Assembly: GCF_025370255.1 (NCBI RefSeq)
Contig: NZ_JAMTCD010000006.1
Span: 124,001-188,000 of the forward strand
Direction: 5' to 3'
From: Shewanella holmiensis
GTDB taxonomy: Bacteria > Pseudomonadota > Gammaproteobacteria > Enterobacterales > Shewanellaceae
DNA length: 64,000 nt
Shown here: in pieces, positions 19,782 to 29,236 of the stretch
Layout of the letters: every line of letters starts with the position of its first letter
Position numbering within the stretch: the first letter of the stretch is position 1
Program-made: the position numbers and the translations under genes
The notes under the pieces: generated by a model
What the model was told of the DNA's origin: nothing
Database searches by the model: none
The model's input: only the letters and a program-made list of their open reading frames with translations

Positions 19782-20477
19782 TTAGTCCTTATTTGCCAAC
19801 CACATAGTCAGATCGGCTTGAGTATCAATATCAATGCTTGCTTGCGGTAAGTCGACACACACTAAGCGAGTTGACTGCTGCCTTATTCTTAATATTTTTT
19901 TTGCGCCTGCGTCACCGATTAAAGCGAGTAAAGGTTGAAAATCTTCCTTAAGAAATATAGCTGGCACGCCGACATCTTGCTGATAAAATGCACAGGTTGT
20001 TTGACAGTTGTCGATAAATGCTTGCCATATTGCAAGATAATCCTCTACATTCAGCGCCACTTGATCCGCCAGTAACAACATTAATCCATCTGCTTGCTGG
20101 CTTTGGGCAAAATTCACCGCACGATGAATCGAAGTTGATAACCCCTGTTGCCATTGATGATTATGAATCACGTCAACGTGTTCAAGTGACGGTAGCAAAA
20201 GTGGGTTAGATAGTATTTGCTGTTGATGCCCACCTAAGACGACGGCGATTTTGGTTAGATTGCTTTGTTTTGTCTCATCAGTTTCACATTGCTGATGAAT
20301 GATATTTTGCACTTGCTTAACCACATTCAATGTTTGAGCAAGCATGGGTTGCTTAGTACCTAGCGCAGCTAACTGTTTTATTCCGTCAAAACGACGGCTT
20401 CCTCCAGCGGCTAAAATAACCGCTACCAGCTTTTGAGGTCTGTCTTTAATAGATGAGATAGCTTGAATAGGCTGCAT
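19782..20477 (-). CDS. mocA: MocA-like molybdenum cofactor nucleotidyltransferase
   Basis: This 231-residue protein has the NTP-transferase opening VAVILAAGGSRRFDGIKQLAAL (LAAGxSxRFGxxKQ pattern) at about residues 18-39, and ADQVALNVEDYLAIW near 135. The family includes MobA and MocA; MocA makes the cytosine dinucleotide form of the cofactor used by xanthine dehydrogenase-family enzymes. Position beside xdhC and IorAB genes favours MocA over MobA, but that is inference. The start overlaps the xdhC stop by one base (TAATG). Confidence 0.78.
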   Translation of the reverse strand: MQPIQAISSIKDRPQKLVAVILAAGGSRRFDGIKQLAALGTKQPMLAQTLNVVKQVQNIIHQQCETDETKQSNLTKIAVVLGGHQQQILSNPLLLPSLEHVDVIHNHQWQQGLSTSIHRAVNFAQSQQADGLMLLLADQVALNVEDYLAIWQAFIDNCQTTCAFYQQDVGVPAIFLKEDFQPLLALIGDAGAKKILRIRQQSTRLVCVDLPQASIDIDTQADLTMWLANKD

Positions 20478-21670
20478 TATTTCAGCATCACTTTATCTAA
20501 ACTATTAGCGTTGCTACCGTGCAAAATGCCATGGCATTGAGCCAAAATACTTAATCCGACAGAACTGGGTAATTCGCCTCCTAATGCTAAACCTGCAGGG
20601 GCCGAAAAATAGCCGCTGAAATCAGTCAAACACAATTGCGCTGCATGTAATACTTTATCTCGACGATGAACAGGACCAAGTAATGCAATATAACCAAGAT
20701 CGAATCTCACCAATTGATTCAGTGCTTTCGCATCTAAGTTGACATTATGATTCATGACAAATGCCGCATCTAAACTCTGGTAAACCTCATCATTCACTGC
20801 ATCACAGGGCATTTTCATGATGTTGGCACTCGGGAAGTCATATTGACGTGCATAAGCTGTGCGCTCATCAAATATCGTTACTTTCCAGCCTAAGGTTTTC
20901 GCCATTTGCGCGATGGGTTGCGCATCTAGTCCACCGCCAAAAATACCTAAATGGATAGGTGGCGTAATAGGAATAATTAACTGCCCCTCACATTCATCGG
21001 ATTCATTTTGTAGAAGCTCTGCAGGAGTTGTTTGTGCAAGAGGTAATGCTTCGGCATGAATGGGGTTAATTATTGCTGCTTCAGCTTCTAGTTGGTCTTG
21101 TTGAGAAAGAACATTAAGATGTGAGTCTTTTGGGGACGCAGCTTTTAGGGTTACAGTTGATAGTGCTTCAACATTTTGGCTGGCTGCGACAAAGGTGGTT
21201 TTGCTAATTTGCGCCGCTTTAGATTTTATTAGCCATCGACCTTTAACCTGTGCCGCCGATGCGCCATCATTAAAAATATCAATGTGAAACTCACCAGATT
21301 TACCGCTGTTTAAATCATGATAAAGTTTTTGGAACCCGAGGTAATGATTGGCAGAAGTAAGCGGCAACATCATTATGTTAACTATGCCGCCACAGCCTAA
21401 TTGATAGCTGGTATCAGACTCATCAGTGGCATCATAGGTGAGCTGAATAACTTGTTGAGATTGAATAGCACGTTGGGCATGGCGACGTAAATCGGCCTCT
21501 AAACAGCCACCGCTTAACATACCCAGCGTTTTCCCCATAGGGTGGAAAAACATCAGCGCACCGGGTTTTCGATAAGAAGACCCTTGCACATGAGTGAGAA
21601 TTGCAACAACCCAATCATCTTGATAATCAGCTTGCCAGACATCTAATAAATCGAGCAAATGTTGACGCAT
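20477..21670 (-). CDS. xdhC: XdhC/CoxI family molybdenum hydroxylase maturation protein
   Basis: This 397-residue protein begins with the XdhC/CoxI domain (VVAILTHVQGSSYRKPGALMFF...LGMLSGGCLEADLRRHA, about residues 22-68) and ends with a Rossmann-like XdhC C-terminal domain (HLGIFGGGLDAQPIAQMA near 242, GYIALLGPVHRRDKVL, LALGGELPSSVGLSILAQ). XdhC proteins bind the sulfurated cofactor and insert it into the large subunit. Between the two domains (about 150-235) lies a low-complexity, Ala/Ser/Glu-rich stretch that the usual family lacks or has shorter. It is probably the first gene of the cluster. Confidence 0.87.
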   Translation of the reverse strand: MRQHLLDLLDVWQADYQDDWVVAILTHVQGSSYRKPGALMFFHPMGKTLGMLSGGCLEADLRRHAQRAIQSQQVIQLTYDATDESDTSYQLGCGGIVNIMMLPLTSANHYLGFQKLYHDLNSGKSGEFHIDIFNDGASAAQVKGRWLIKSKAAQISKTTFVAASQNVEALSTVTLKAASPKDSHLNVLSQQDQLEAEAAIINPIHAEALPLAQTTPAELLQNESDECEGQLIIPITPPIHLGIFGGGLDAQPIAQMAKTLGWKVTIFDERTAYARQYDFPSANIMKMPCDAVNDEVYQSLDAAFVMNHNVNLDAKALNQLVRFDLGYIALLGPVHRRDKVLHAAQLCLTDFSGYFSAPAGLALGGELPSSVGLSILAQCHGILHGSNANSLDKVMLK

Positions 21671-21683
21671 GTATCATCCAAGT

Positions 21684-21717
21684 CACTCTGTTATATTTAA
21701 GTTAATCTAACAGAGTG
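21684..21717. promoter_or_regulatory. Perfect inverted repeat upstream of xdhC
   Basis: CACTCTGTTA (21684-21693) and TAACAGAGTG (21708-21717) are perfect 10-base arms around a 14-base AT-rich spacer, 14 bases upstream of the xdhC-like start. No T tract follows on the minus strand, so it is less likely a terminator of the preceding MBL gene and more likely an operator or an mRNA leader hairpin. This is inference from position. Confidence 0.4.
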
Positions 21718-21789
21718 CTACAAGAATGAGAAGTCTATAACAAGGTTAATATACCATTAGTCTAACCATAAGATTTTGATAAGTAGTAA

Positions 21790-22434
21790 CTAACCCAAAA
21801 GTTGATCGGCCACAAACGGGTTATGTTCACGTTCTTCTGCAAATGTTGACATAGGACCATGGCCAGGAATAAAACTCACATGGTTACCTAAAGGCCACAG
21901 TTTCTGTGTAATGGAATTAACTAGATCTTGATGATTCGATTGCGGAAAATCGGTTCTGCCAATGGAGCTTCTAAAAAGCACATCCCCCACCCAGGCTAAA
22001 CCTGATAATTTTGAAAAGAACACAATATGGCCAGGAGTATGACCGGGACAATGGATCACAGACAAAAGCTGCTCACCAACATTAACCTCATCACCTTCAG
22101 TCAAATACTGAGTTGGAGCAAACACTTCCACTGCTGGAAAACCAAAATTTTGGCTTTGTTTAGGCAAACTGTCTAACCAAAACTTATCCGCAATATGGGG
22201 GCCGACAATAGGTACATTTAATGACGACGCGAGTTTTTGGGCACCACCAACATGATCAATGTGCCCGTGGGTCAACAATATTTTTTCAACGGTTAACCCG
22301 AGTTTATTCACTTCAGTTAACACACGCTCAATATCGCCACCTGGGTCAATAACTGCCGCTTTCAGGGTGGTGTCACACCAAATCACACTACAATTTTGCT
22401 GAAACGGGGTTACAGGTATGATTTGATATTTCAT
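21790..22434 (-). CDS. MBL-fold hydrolase, YcbL/glyoxalase II-like
   Basis: With the ATG at 22432-22434 (AGGAGTG ribosome site) the protein has 214 residues, close to E. coli YcbL. An upstream ATG at 22470 would add 12 residues but has no ribosome site. The zinc-binding motif is LLTHGHIDHVGGAQ (THxHxDH) near residue 52. Further metal ligands are in HCPGHTPGHIVFF and WVGDVLFRSSIGRTDF, and FIPGHGPMS closes the site. The single-domain form without the glutathione-binding C-terminal domain matches the YcbL type II glyoxalase group. The natural substrate is uncertain. Confidence 0.88.
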   Translation of the reverse strand: MKYQIIPVTPFQQNCSVIWCDTTLKAAVIDPGGDIERVLTEVNKLGLTVEKILLTHGHIDHVGGAQKLASSLNVPIVGPHIADKFWLDSLPKQSQNFGFPAVEVFAPTQYLTEGDEVNVGEQLLSVIHCPGHTPGHIVFFSKLSGLAWVGDVLFRSSIGRTDFPQSNHQDLVNSITQKLWPLGNHVSFIPGHGPMSTFAEEREHNPFVADQLLG

Positions 22435-22598
22435 GAAAAACACTCCTAAATGCAATAATAAACATTTCATTATTAGCTAATTTTACCTTTGCTAACTTGA
22501 TCTTGATACCAATTTACTCAAATTTAATCCACCTGACTGATTGTGCTCAATGGGTCAGCCACATACAATCGCCCTAAAACCAATAACGAAAAGCTCAC

Positions 22599-23888
22599 AT
22601 GAATATTGCCCAAACCTTAAGTGACATCATTGTTCACAAACACACTTTCTCTGTTCCGTTAGACTATCAACAAAGTCCAAGTGAGCAAATCTCGATATTT
22701 GCCCGGGAAATTGTCAGTGTAGAAAACCAACATAAACCTTTACCCTACTTGGTATTTTTTCAAGGCGGGCCGGGATTTGGTGCTGCTAGACCGGTGAATA
22801 ACAGCGGCTGGATAAAGCGAGCTTTACAAGAATACCGCGTATTATTACTTGATCAGCGCGGCACAGGACTTTCTACTCCCGTCAATGCAGTATCACTAAG
22901 TTATTTGAATGCTAGCCAACAAGCTGAATATTTAAGTCACTTTCGTGCAGACAATATCATCCGCGATGCTGAACTGATCCGTACTAAATTATCAGCCAAC
23001 GAGCCTTGGACCATTTTAGGCCAAAGCTTTGGTGGTTTTTGTGTATTGCATTACTTATCGGCAGCGCCTGAAGGTGTTAAAGAAGCTTATATAACAGGTG
23101 GCATTCCCTCTTTAACCCGTAGCGCTGATGAAGTTTATCAGGCAACATACCAACGAGTTCTTGCCAAAAATGCTGACTTTTTCAAACGCTTTACCGATGC
23201 AAGAACATTAGTTGATAACATTGCGCACCATTTATATGAGCATAAAGTGTATTTAGCCAGTGGAGAGCAACTCACCGTTGAAATGTTCCAATTGCTCGGC
23301 ATCAATTTGGGCATGGAACAAGGCCCTGAGGCGGTTTATTATTTATTAGAGCAAGCCCTTATCGACACTCGTCATGGCATTGAAGTCAATCCACTATTCT
23401 TGCATCAATTTAGCCAATTTTTGGATTACAACACTAACCCTATTTTTGCCCTACTGCATGAGTCTATTTATTGCCAACAAAGTGCCTCTAAGTGGGCGGC
23501 ACATAGAGTACGTGATAGCTACCCTGAGTTTCATTATCAACCCAACAAACCGTTATTGTTCACTGGCGAAATGATCTATCCATGGATGTTTAATCAATTT
23601 GAAGGTCTGCAACCATTAAGCGCTGCAGCAGATCTTTTGGCCGCTAAAAAAGATTGGCCTGAACTGTATAATTTACAGCAATTGGCCAACAACAAGGTGC
23701 CACTTGCTGCGGCAATATACAGCGAAGATATGTTTGTTGAGATGCAATATAGCTTAGAAACGGCAAAACAGGTCGCTAACTTAAAATACTGGTTAACTTC
23801 AGAATATGAACACAATGGTATTCGTATGGACGGTGAACATATTTTAGATAAATTAATCAAATTGAATCGTGGTCATAGCTTACGTTAA
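22599..23888 (+). CDS. Alpha/beta hydrolase, peptidase S33 (proline iminopeptidase-like)
   Basis: This 429-residue protein has no signal peptide. The oxyanion-hole motif FFQGGPGFGA (about 50-59), the strand LLLDQRGTGLSTP (about 84-96) and the nucleophile elbow GQSFGG with S143 match S33 prolyl aminopeptidases. The general base His is probably in the C-terminal MDGEHILD or NRGHSLR segment. The length matches the long bacterial S33 aminopeptidases that release N-terminal proline. It is divergent from the MBL gene, with about 165 bases between them. Confidence 0.88.
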   Translation: MNIAQTLSDIIVHKHTFSVPLDYQQSPSEQISIFAREIVSVENQHKPLPYLVFFQGGPGFGAARPVNNSGWIKRALQEYRVLLLDQRGTGLSTPVNAVSLSYLNASQQAEYLSHFRADNIIRDAELIRTKLSANEPWTILGQSFGGFCVLHYLSAAPEGVKEAYITGGIPSLTRSADEVYQATYQRVLAKNADFFKRFTDARTLVDNIAHHLYEHKVYLASGEQLTVEMFQLLGINLGMEQGPEAVYYLLEQALIDTRHGIEVNPLFLHQFSQFLDYNTNPIFALLHESIYCQQSASKWAAHRVRDSYPEFHYQPNKPLLFTGEMIYPWMFNQFEGLQPLSAAADLLAAKKDWPELYNLQQLANNKVPLAAAIYSEDMFVEMQYSLETAKQVANLKYWLTSEYEHNGIRMDGEHILDKLIKLNRGHSLR

Positions 23889-24709
23889 TACTTAACTCCT
23901 CCCAAGTGAAGGGATTAACCAAAAAGTGATGCTTAGCCGCAACAAACAAAATTTGATGCACTTAATTTCTAATTAATAGTCAGTTAAGTATCAGCTTGTA
24001 GGATGTAAGCGTTCTACACACTCTTTATACATTTATGTGTTTAATCAATGATATTTGACCCATCATTATAAGTTTTAAACCTTTCCCGTATGCAGGTAAA
24101 CCGAATTGGTTTACCTTTTTTTTCATCCAAATATTCATTAGCGAACCTCATCCAAATAGCCATTAAAACCATATAGGCCACGGCTCTTTTTATGTTCAGA
24201 CAGTTAGTCGAACCTTTTTATAGATTTGGCTGAATGTGTTATTGCTAACAACAATCCCCCTAGCTTAAAACAACTCTTCAATATCACGAAAAATGAACGA
24301 GAAACGATGATAAAACCAAACTGCTGGACCAATAATTTGATTAAATAATGATAACCTAGTTCGTTATTTAAATTTTTATTCAAAAGTTATCGCAAAAATG
24401 AAAAAGTAGCTCTCAAGTTAACGGCAGCGATTAATTTGACAGTACCTACCCGATGGGGACTACCGTTACATCACTTATGGTTAATAGCAAAGAAATACAT
24501 GAATAGTAAATTGAATTCAGCCTTGTTAATATCAGTTTTTACGACTAGTTTGAATACGGTGCAAATCTTAGTTAATGCGAGGATACGCTAGTTTATCTTC
24601 TTATATTTTTCACAATCTATATGAACATTAGCTACTGTGATTGGGATTAACTAAATACACCTCTGTTTCGAATTAGCTCGATAATCTTGTCAATAAAAAA
24701 GGATCTTTT
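23889..24709. other. Long intergenic region with one terminator
   Basis: These 821 bases between the S33 and S9 peptidase genes hold one clear hairpin terminator at 24094-24123. I see no convincing coding stretch, RNA gene or insertion sequence. The part near 24240-24700 is AT-rich and should contain the promoter of the S9 peptidase gene. It may be decayed former coding DNA, but I cannot show that. Confidence 0.5.
24094..24123 (+). terminator. Intrinsic terminator
   Basis: AGGTAAACC and GGTTTACCT pair around a short loop and are followed by eight T residues. It lies 205 bases after the S33 hydrolase stop, so it either ends that message after a long 3' tail or ends an unseen small RNA. Confidence 0.7.
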
Positions 24710-26638
24710 ATGTATAAGCTTTTCATGACAACCGTTTTAGCAATCGCGGCCCTTAGCGCTTGCTCGAACTCAACTGACTCCTATGATGTAAAATCATTAC
24801 CTGACCCAATTAATTCTGTCGCTTTTGAAACCTATAATGCGGAAGAGTTTTTCAAAACGACAAGTGTTTTTGGTTCGTCTATTAATCATCTAGGTAATGC
24901 CGTTTTAGTTAGTAATGATGAAAGTGGCATTTTTAATGCCTACCGAGTGCCTGTTGATGGCAGTCCAGCAAAAAAACTGACTAACTCCACTAAAGAATCC
25001 ATATTTGTTGAATCATGGTTTCCTCAAGATGAACGATTTTTATATAGCGCTGATAAAGGCGGTGATGAACTGAATCACCTTTATGTTCAACAATTAGATG
25101 GTACAAAGTTAGATTTAACCCCAGGTGAAGACTTAAAAGCACAAATGATGTCTTGGCATGAAAATAAAAACTCATTCTTCGTTGCCACAAATGAACGTGA
25201 CTCAAAGTTTTTCGATGTTTATCAATACAATACTAATGATTACAACCGAGAATTAGTGTTTAAAAACGATTTAGGTTTTAGTGTTGAAAGTGTCAGTCCT
25301 AATGGACGATTTATCGTCTTGAGTAAAACACATTCGAATAGTAATTCTGATCTTTACCTAGTAGATCTGCGTTTGAAAATGGTGAAACCTAGATTGCTAA
25401 CCCAACATAGCGGTGATGTATCATATTCTGTTTATACTTTTTCTAAAGATAGTAAACAGTTGCTTTATGCAACGGATGAATTTGGTGAGTTTAATCAATC
25501 TTGGGCTTATGATTTAGAAACGGGTAAGAGTAGCTTAAACTACAAGGCTGATTGGGATGTCATTTTTAGCTACTTCTCAAAAGATGGTCGATTCCAAGTA
25601 ACCGGTGTTAATGCTGATGCACAAACGCAACTCGTCATTAAAGATTTGTTTAATCAATCAGAACTTAGTTTGCCAACATTACCTAGTGGCGATTTACGTG
25701 GCGTAAATTTCAGTGATGATTCCAAGTCTATGGTGTTTTATATTAACTCTGATACTTCACCCTCTAATTTATATGTTCATACATTAGGTACAAACTCTAT
25801 AAAACGATTGACCAACTCTGGTAATCCAAATATTAAAGAGCAAAACCTAGTTACTGGTGAGGTGGTGAGGTTCAAAAGTTTTGATGGCCTAGAAATTCCC
25901 GCAATATTGTATAAACCTAAGCAAGCCAGTGTAAACAAAGTGCCCGCATTGGTATTTATTCATGGCGGCCCTGGTGGACAATCACGTAAGGGTTACAGTG
26001 CCATGATTCAGCATCTTGTTAATAACGGCTATGCGATTATGATGATCAATAATCGTGGGTCGAGTGGATATGGCAAAACATTCTTCCATTTAGATGATAA
26101 ACGCCATGGGGAAGATGATTTACAAGATGTTGTATATAACAAAAAGTATCTTCAAACTTTAGATTGGGTTGATGCTGATAAAATAGGTGTTATGGGGGGA
26201 AGCTATGGTGGCTACCTAACCATGGCGGCAATGACATTCACAGACGAATTCAAGGTTGGCATTAATATCTTTGGTGTAACTAATTGGGTGCGCACCCTCG
26301 AAAGTATCCCACCATATTGGGAAGCCTTTAGGAAAAGTTTGTATGACGAACTTGGTGATCCAGCTACCGACAAACAGAGATTACACAACATTTCACCGGT
26401 ATTTTTCGGTGAAAAAGTTAAAAGCCCTGTTTTGGTTGTGCAAGGAGCGAATGATCCACGGGTACTCAAAATTGAAAGTGATGAAATGGTAGAAGCAATT
26501 CGTTCTGGTGGCACCTATGTTGATTATCTTGTGTTTGATGATGAAGGTCATGGTTTTACTAAAAAAAATAACCGTATCAGTGCTTCTAATAAATATCTCG
26601 AATTTTTAAATACTTATTTGATGAAAACGAGCAAATAA
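24710..26638 (+). CDS. Lipoprotein S9 family peptidase (prolyl oligopeptidase-like)
   Basis: This 642-residue protein has a lipoprotein signal (hydrophobic stretch, then lipobox LSAC with the Cys at about residue 18). The N-terminal part (about 45-390) consists of WD/beta-propeller-like repeats of the TolB/DPP type (DERFLYSADKGGDELNHLYV, SPNGRFIVLSKTH, SKDSKQLLYATDEFGE). The C-terminal alpha/beta hydrolase domain has FIHGGPGGQSRKG, the nucleophile GGSYGG with S498, the acid D582 in GANDPRV and the base H614 in DEGHGF. It is probably anchored to a membrane facing the periplasm, where it would cut short peptides. A decayed insertion sequence begins 14 bases after the stop. Confidence 0.92.
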   Translation: MYKLFMTTVLAIAALSACSNSTDSYDVKSLPDPINSVAFETYNAEEFFKTTSVFGSSINHLGNAVLVSNDESGIFNAYRVPVDGSPAKKLTNSTKESIFVESWFPQDERFLYSADKGGDELNHLYVQQLDGTKLDLTPGEDLKAQMMSWHENKNSFFVATNERDSKFFDVYQYNTNDYNRELVFKNDLGFSVESVSPNGRFIVLSKTHSNSNSDLYLVDLRLKMVKPRLLTQHSGDVSYSVYTFSKDSKQLLYATDEFGEFNQSWAYDLETGKSSLNYKADWDVIFSYFSKDGRFQVTGVNADAQTQLVIKDLFNQSELSLPTLPSGDLRGVNFSDDSKSMVFYINSDTSPSNLYVHTLGTNSIKRLTNSGNPNIKEQNLVTGEVVRFKSFDGLEIPAILYKPKQASVNKVPALVFIHGGPGGQSRKGYSAMIQHLVNNGYAIMMINNRGSSGYGKTFFHLDDKRHGEDDLQDVVYNKKYLQTLDWVDADKIGVMGGSYGGYLTMAAMTFTDEFKVGINIFGVTNWVRTLESIPPYWEAFRKSLYDELGDPATDKQRLHNISPVFFGEKVKSPVLVVQGANDPRVLKIESDEMVEAIRSGGTYVDYLVFDDEGHGFTKKNNRISASNKYLEFLNTYLMKTSK

Positions 26639-26652
26639 GTACCGAGTTTAAT

Positions 26653-27491
26653 TTACTTCAAATCGCACCAGGCCATTGGGCGAATCAATGGCTTGGTTAT
26701 ATCTTCATCAGCAAGCAACTCAACACCCGCCCTTGAGTGTTCGATATAGGAAATATTCTTCAACTGGTCATTCACTGTTTCAATGATGAATCGCTTTTTT
26801 AACATGGCGCTATCCCATAAAGAAATAAACTTTTTCTTCATGTTCTTACGTACGGTGGTGCTCAATTCAACGCCCTTTTCCAAAAGCCCACCCGTTAGGT
26901 CTTGGATAATCTAGCCTTTATCGCCATAAAGCTTACCGAAAAGACACTCAGCCATTTCTCTGACAGGCTGTCTGTCATCCACATTACCTTTTGTCAGTTT
27001 TAACGCTACAATTTCACCCAAGAGATTGATAATAAGATGCAGTTTAAATCCAAACGACCACCCCATGGTCTCCTTTCCATGTTCGGCAATGCCTTCAAGA
27101 ACCTCATTTCGCTTCGCTCTAATGATATGACAGACTTCAATTTTACTGGAGTCTACAAACTGAATTCCAGTTGGCTTTCCAAGTTTTGCAGTCAGATAGC
27201 TACACATGGGTACAACGACGCTAGGCATTAATGCAAGAAAATGCGTGCAACATAACAACTCAGGAAAATAGGGCTTAAGCTGGCGACAAACATAGTTAAG
27301 ATAGTAATTTTTGAAATCTCGGTAATGTGATTGATGGAAATGAATAATAATGGTCATCACTTCTGCGGGAGAAAGGCGACAAGTTCTATTGCGCTTCATT
27401 TCACCATTTCAAGTAGTATGCGCTGCCAATGTGGGATAAATAACTGGCAGAAATCATCGACATCACATTAGGTTTCAACTAATTTCTTCAT
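26653..27491 (-). pseudogene. IS982-family transposase remnant
   Basis: The reading frame is split by several lesions. The full-length order is seen as MKKLVET then TAA, then CDVDDFCQLFIPHWQR, a frameshift near 27400, then KRNRTCRLSPAEVMTIII, HYRDFKNYYLNYVC, FVDSSKIEVCH, MGWSFGFKLHLIIN and LYGDKG. A TAG follows near 26910 where the family has a Tyr. The rest ([19 protein letters not shown]) loses the usual C-terminus. The DDE residues of the family are still recognisable. At least four inactivating changes make it non-functional. I could not identify terminal inverted repeats or a target duplication. Confidence 0.85.
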
Positions 27492-27796
27492 GCTCGTTCC
27501 TTTTTCTAATCACTTTTGGTCGAATGATCTGATCAGGGGACGAGCATTTAGTTCCTTTGGGGAGCTAATTTTTTATCCGAAGCTCAGATTAGTTAACTAA
27601 TTTGCAGCAAAAACAACACTAATATGTCCACCGGACTCTAATATCTAGTTCAATTTAATAGTAATTGAAATTTGAATTCTCTATCATTATGGAAGCCAAC
27701 ATTTTTACAGCATCACACTAACATCTCGATAATAGTTTAGTTTTATTAAAAAGTAGTTAAATCGATAGCCTCATTTCAAAAGGGAGTAGACGTAAA
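27492..27796. other. Intergenic region next to the IS remnant
   Basis: These 305 bases lie between the IS982 remnant and the BamA-like gene. They contain an imperfect inverted repeat (GCTCGTTCC at 27492-27500 and GGGACGAGC at 27537-27545) that may be part of the old insertion sequence end. The remainder is AT-rich and should contain the promoter for the downstream gene, which has AGGGAG before its ATG. Confidence 0.4.
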
Positions 27797-28999
27797 ATGG
27801 AAATAAATCTACCTAAATTAAGTTCTGCCTGCATAGTAACTACGCTATTATTTTCATTATTTTCAACAAGTAGCTATGCTGTTAACCTTTTTGACCCAAT
27901 TGATAAGCAATTTGATATGGGTGAGTACCTTGCCGAAAATGCCTATGGATTTTTGCCCGTCCCCATCATTATTACCGAGCCTGCATTAGGTTACGGTGGC
28001 GGTTTTACCGGTGTATTTCTAAACGAAAGCGACGAACAAAGAGAAAAACGTAAACAATTAGCACTTAAGTCTATTGATGGTGGAGCTCAATTATTAACAA
28101 CTGGGATTACCGCTATCGGTGGTTTTGCTACATCTAATGGTAGTTGGTTAGGCTTTGCGGCTCATCGTCACTCATGGAAACAAGATTCTATTCGCTATTT
28201 AGTTGGTGGCGGCTATGGCCAAATAAACATGGTTTACTATCCATTTAGTCAATCGGAAGCCAGTGGTTCAGGTATTTTAAATGATGGCTTAGAACTAGAG
28301 TTAACCGGTTTTGGTGCTATCCAACAACTACAATTTCGCATTGATGGCAGTCCATGGTTACTTGGCTTAAAACAATCCTATGTCAAACCTGAAATGGGAA
28401 TAAAAGATCAAGACCGATTAAATGACATTTTAGGCAAATGGCTAAATTTGTCACCGGCCTTATCGGGACTTGGCGTTATGGTTGAATACGACAGCCAAAA
28501 CAGCTTTATGTATCCTACAGAAGGTTATAATTACGTATTGTCATATATGCTATTTAGGGACGCTATCGGATCTGATTATAAATATGACTCTATTGATATT
28601 GACGGTAAAAATTTCTGGGAATTAACCGATGTGGTTAATTTAGGCGTAAAAGTACAATTTGATGCCTTAGTCAATAACGAACAATTTTTACCACCAAATG
28701 CTTACCCTTATATCAACCTTCGCGGTATTGCCAGTAATCGCTATCAAGGTGAAGTTGTCGGTTCACTGGAAGCACAAGTAACGTGGGAAATTGATAATAG
28801 ATGGTCTACTCTAGCTTTTGTTGGCGCAGGGTCAGCAACCGATGAATTTAGCGATTTATTTAATTCAAATACTGAATACGCTTACGGCTTAGGCTTTAGA
28901 TATTTGATTGCCAGACGCTATGGCCTTAGAACAGGTATTGACGTGGCATTTAGTGAAGAAGATAGCGCCGTATACTTTAAAGTCGGTACAGGTTTTTAA
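27797..28999 (+). CDS. BamA/TamA-like outer membrane beta-barrel protein
   Basis: This 400-residue protein has a signal peptide (hydrophobic stretch, with cleavage probably after SSYA near residue 28). There is no POTRA-sized soluble domain: GFLPVPIIITEPALGYGGG, the usual start of the barrel in this surface-antigen group, comes at about residue 51. The rest alternates glycine-rich amphipathic strands and ends in an aromatic residue (VYFKVGTGF), the C-terminal signature for outer membrane insertion. LGVMVEYDSQNSFMYPTEGY is like the strand pair with the conserved DxRD/PxxG-type motif of Omp85 proteins. The function is unknown. A hairpin in a 67-bp repeat follows the gene. Confidence 0.8.
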   Translation: MEINLPKLSSACIVTTLLFSLFSTSSYAVNLFDPIDKQFDMGEYLAENAYGFLPVPIIITEPALGYGGGFTGVFLNESDEQREKRKQLALKSIDGGAQLLTTGITAIGGFATSNGSWLGFAAHRHSWKQDSIRYLVGGGYGQINMVYYPFSQSEASGSGILNDGLELELTGFGAIQQLQFRIDGSPWLLGLKQSYVKPEMGIKDQDRLNDILGKWLNLSPALSGLGVMVEYDSQNSFMYPTEGYNYVLSYMLFRDAIGSDYKYDSIDIDGKNFWELTDVVNLGVKVQFDALVNNEQFLPPNAYPYINLRGIASNRYQGEVVGSLEAQVTWEIDNRWSTLAFVGAGSATDEFSDLFNSNTEYAYGLGFRYLIARRYGLRTGIDVAFSEEDSAVYFKVGTGF

Positions 29000-29124
29000 A
29001 CATACCGACTTAGCTCAAATTAAAGCGTCTTTCGACCAGAGCAATAAACTAGCTCGTCACGACTATCGACTATATCAGCAGAGATATCTGCTTCACATAT
29101 CTAAAAAATAACCGAGTATAAAAC

Positions 29125-29191
29125 TAATGCCATTCGCTTAAGAGCGAGTGGCATTTTTACTTTGATATTTCACCGTTTTCTTTAGTACCAC
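29125..29191 (+). repeat. 67-bp repeat, copy 1 (contains a terminator hairpin)
   Basis: This segment matches 31765-31831 at 64 of 67 positions. Its first half is a hairpin, AATGCCATTCGCT and AGCGAGTGGCATT around TAAG, with a T tract behind it, which fits an intrinsic terminator for the BamA-like gene. The second half (TTTTCTTTAGTACCAC) has no obvious role. Confidence 0.85.
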
Positions 29192-29236
29192 GCGTGGATA
29201 TCATGGTCGCTTCCTCTTTGGGGGTAAATCAACCTT

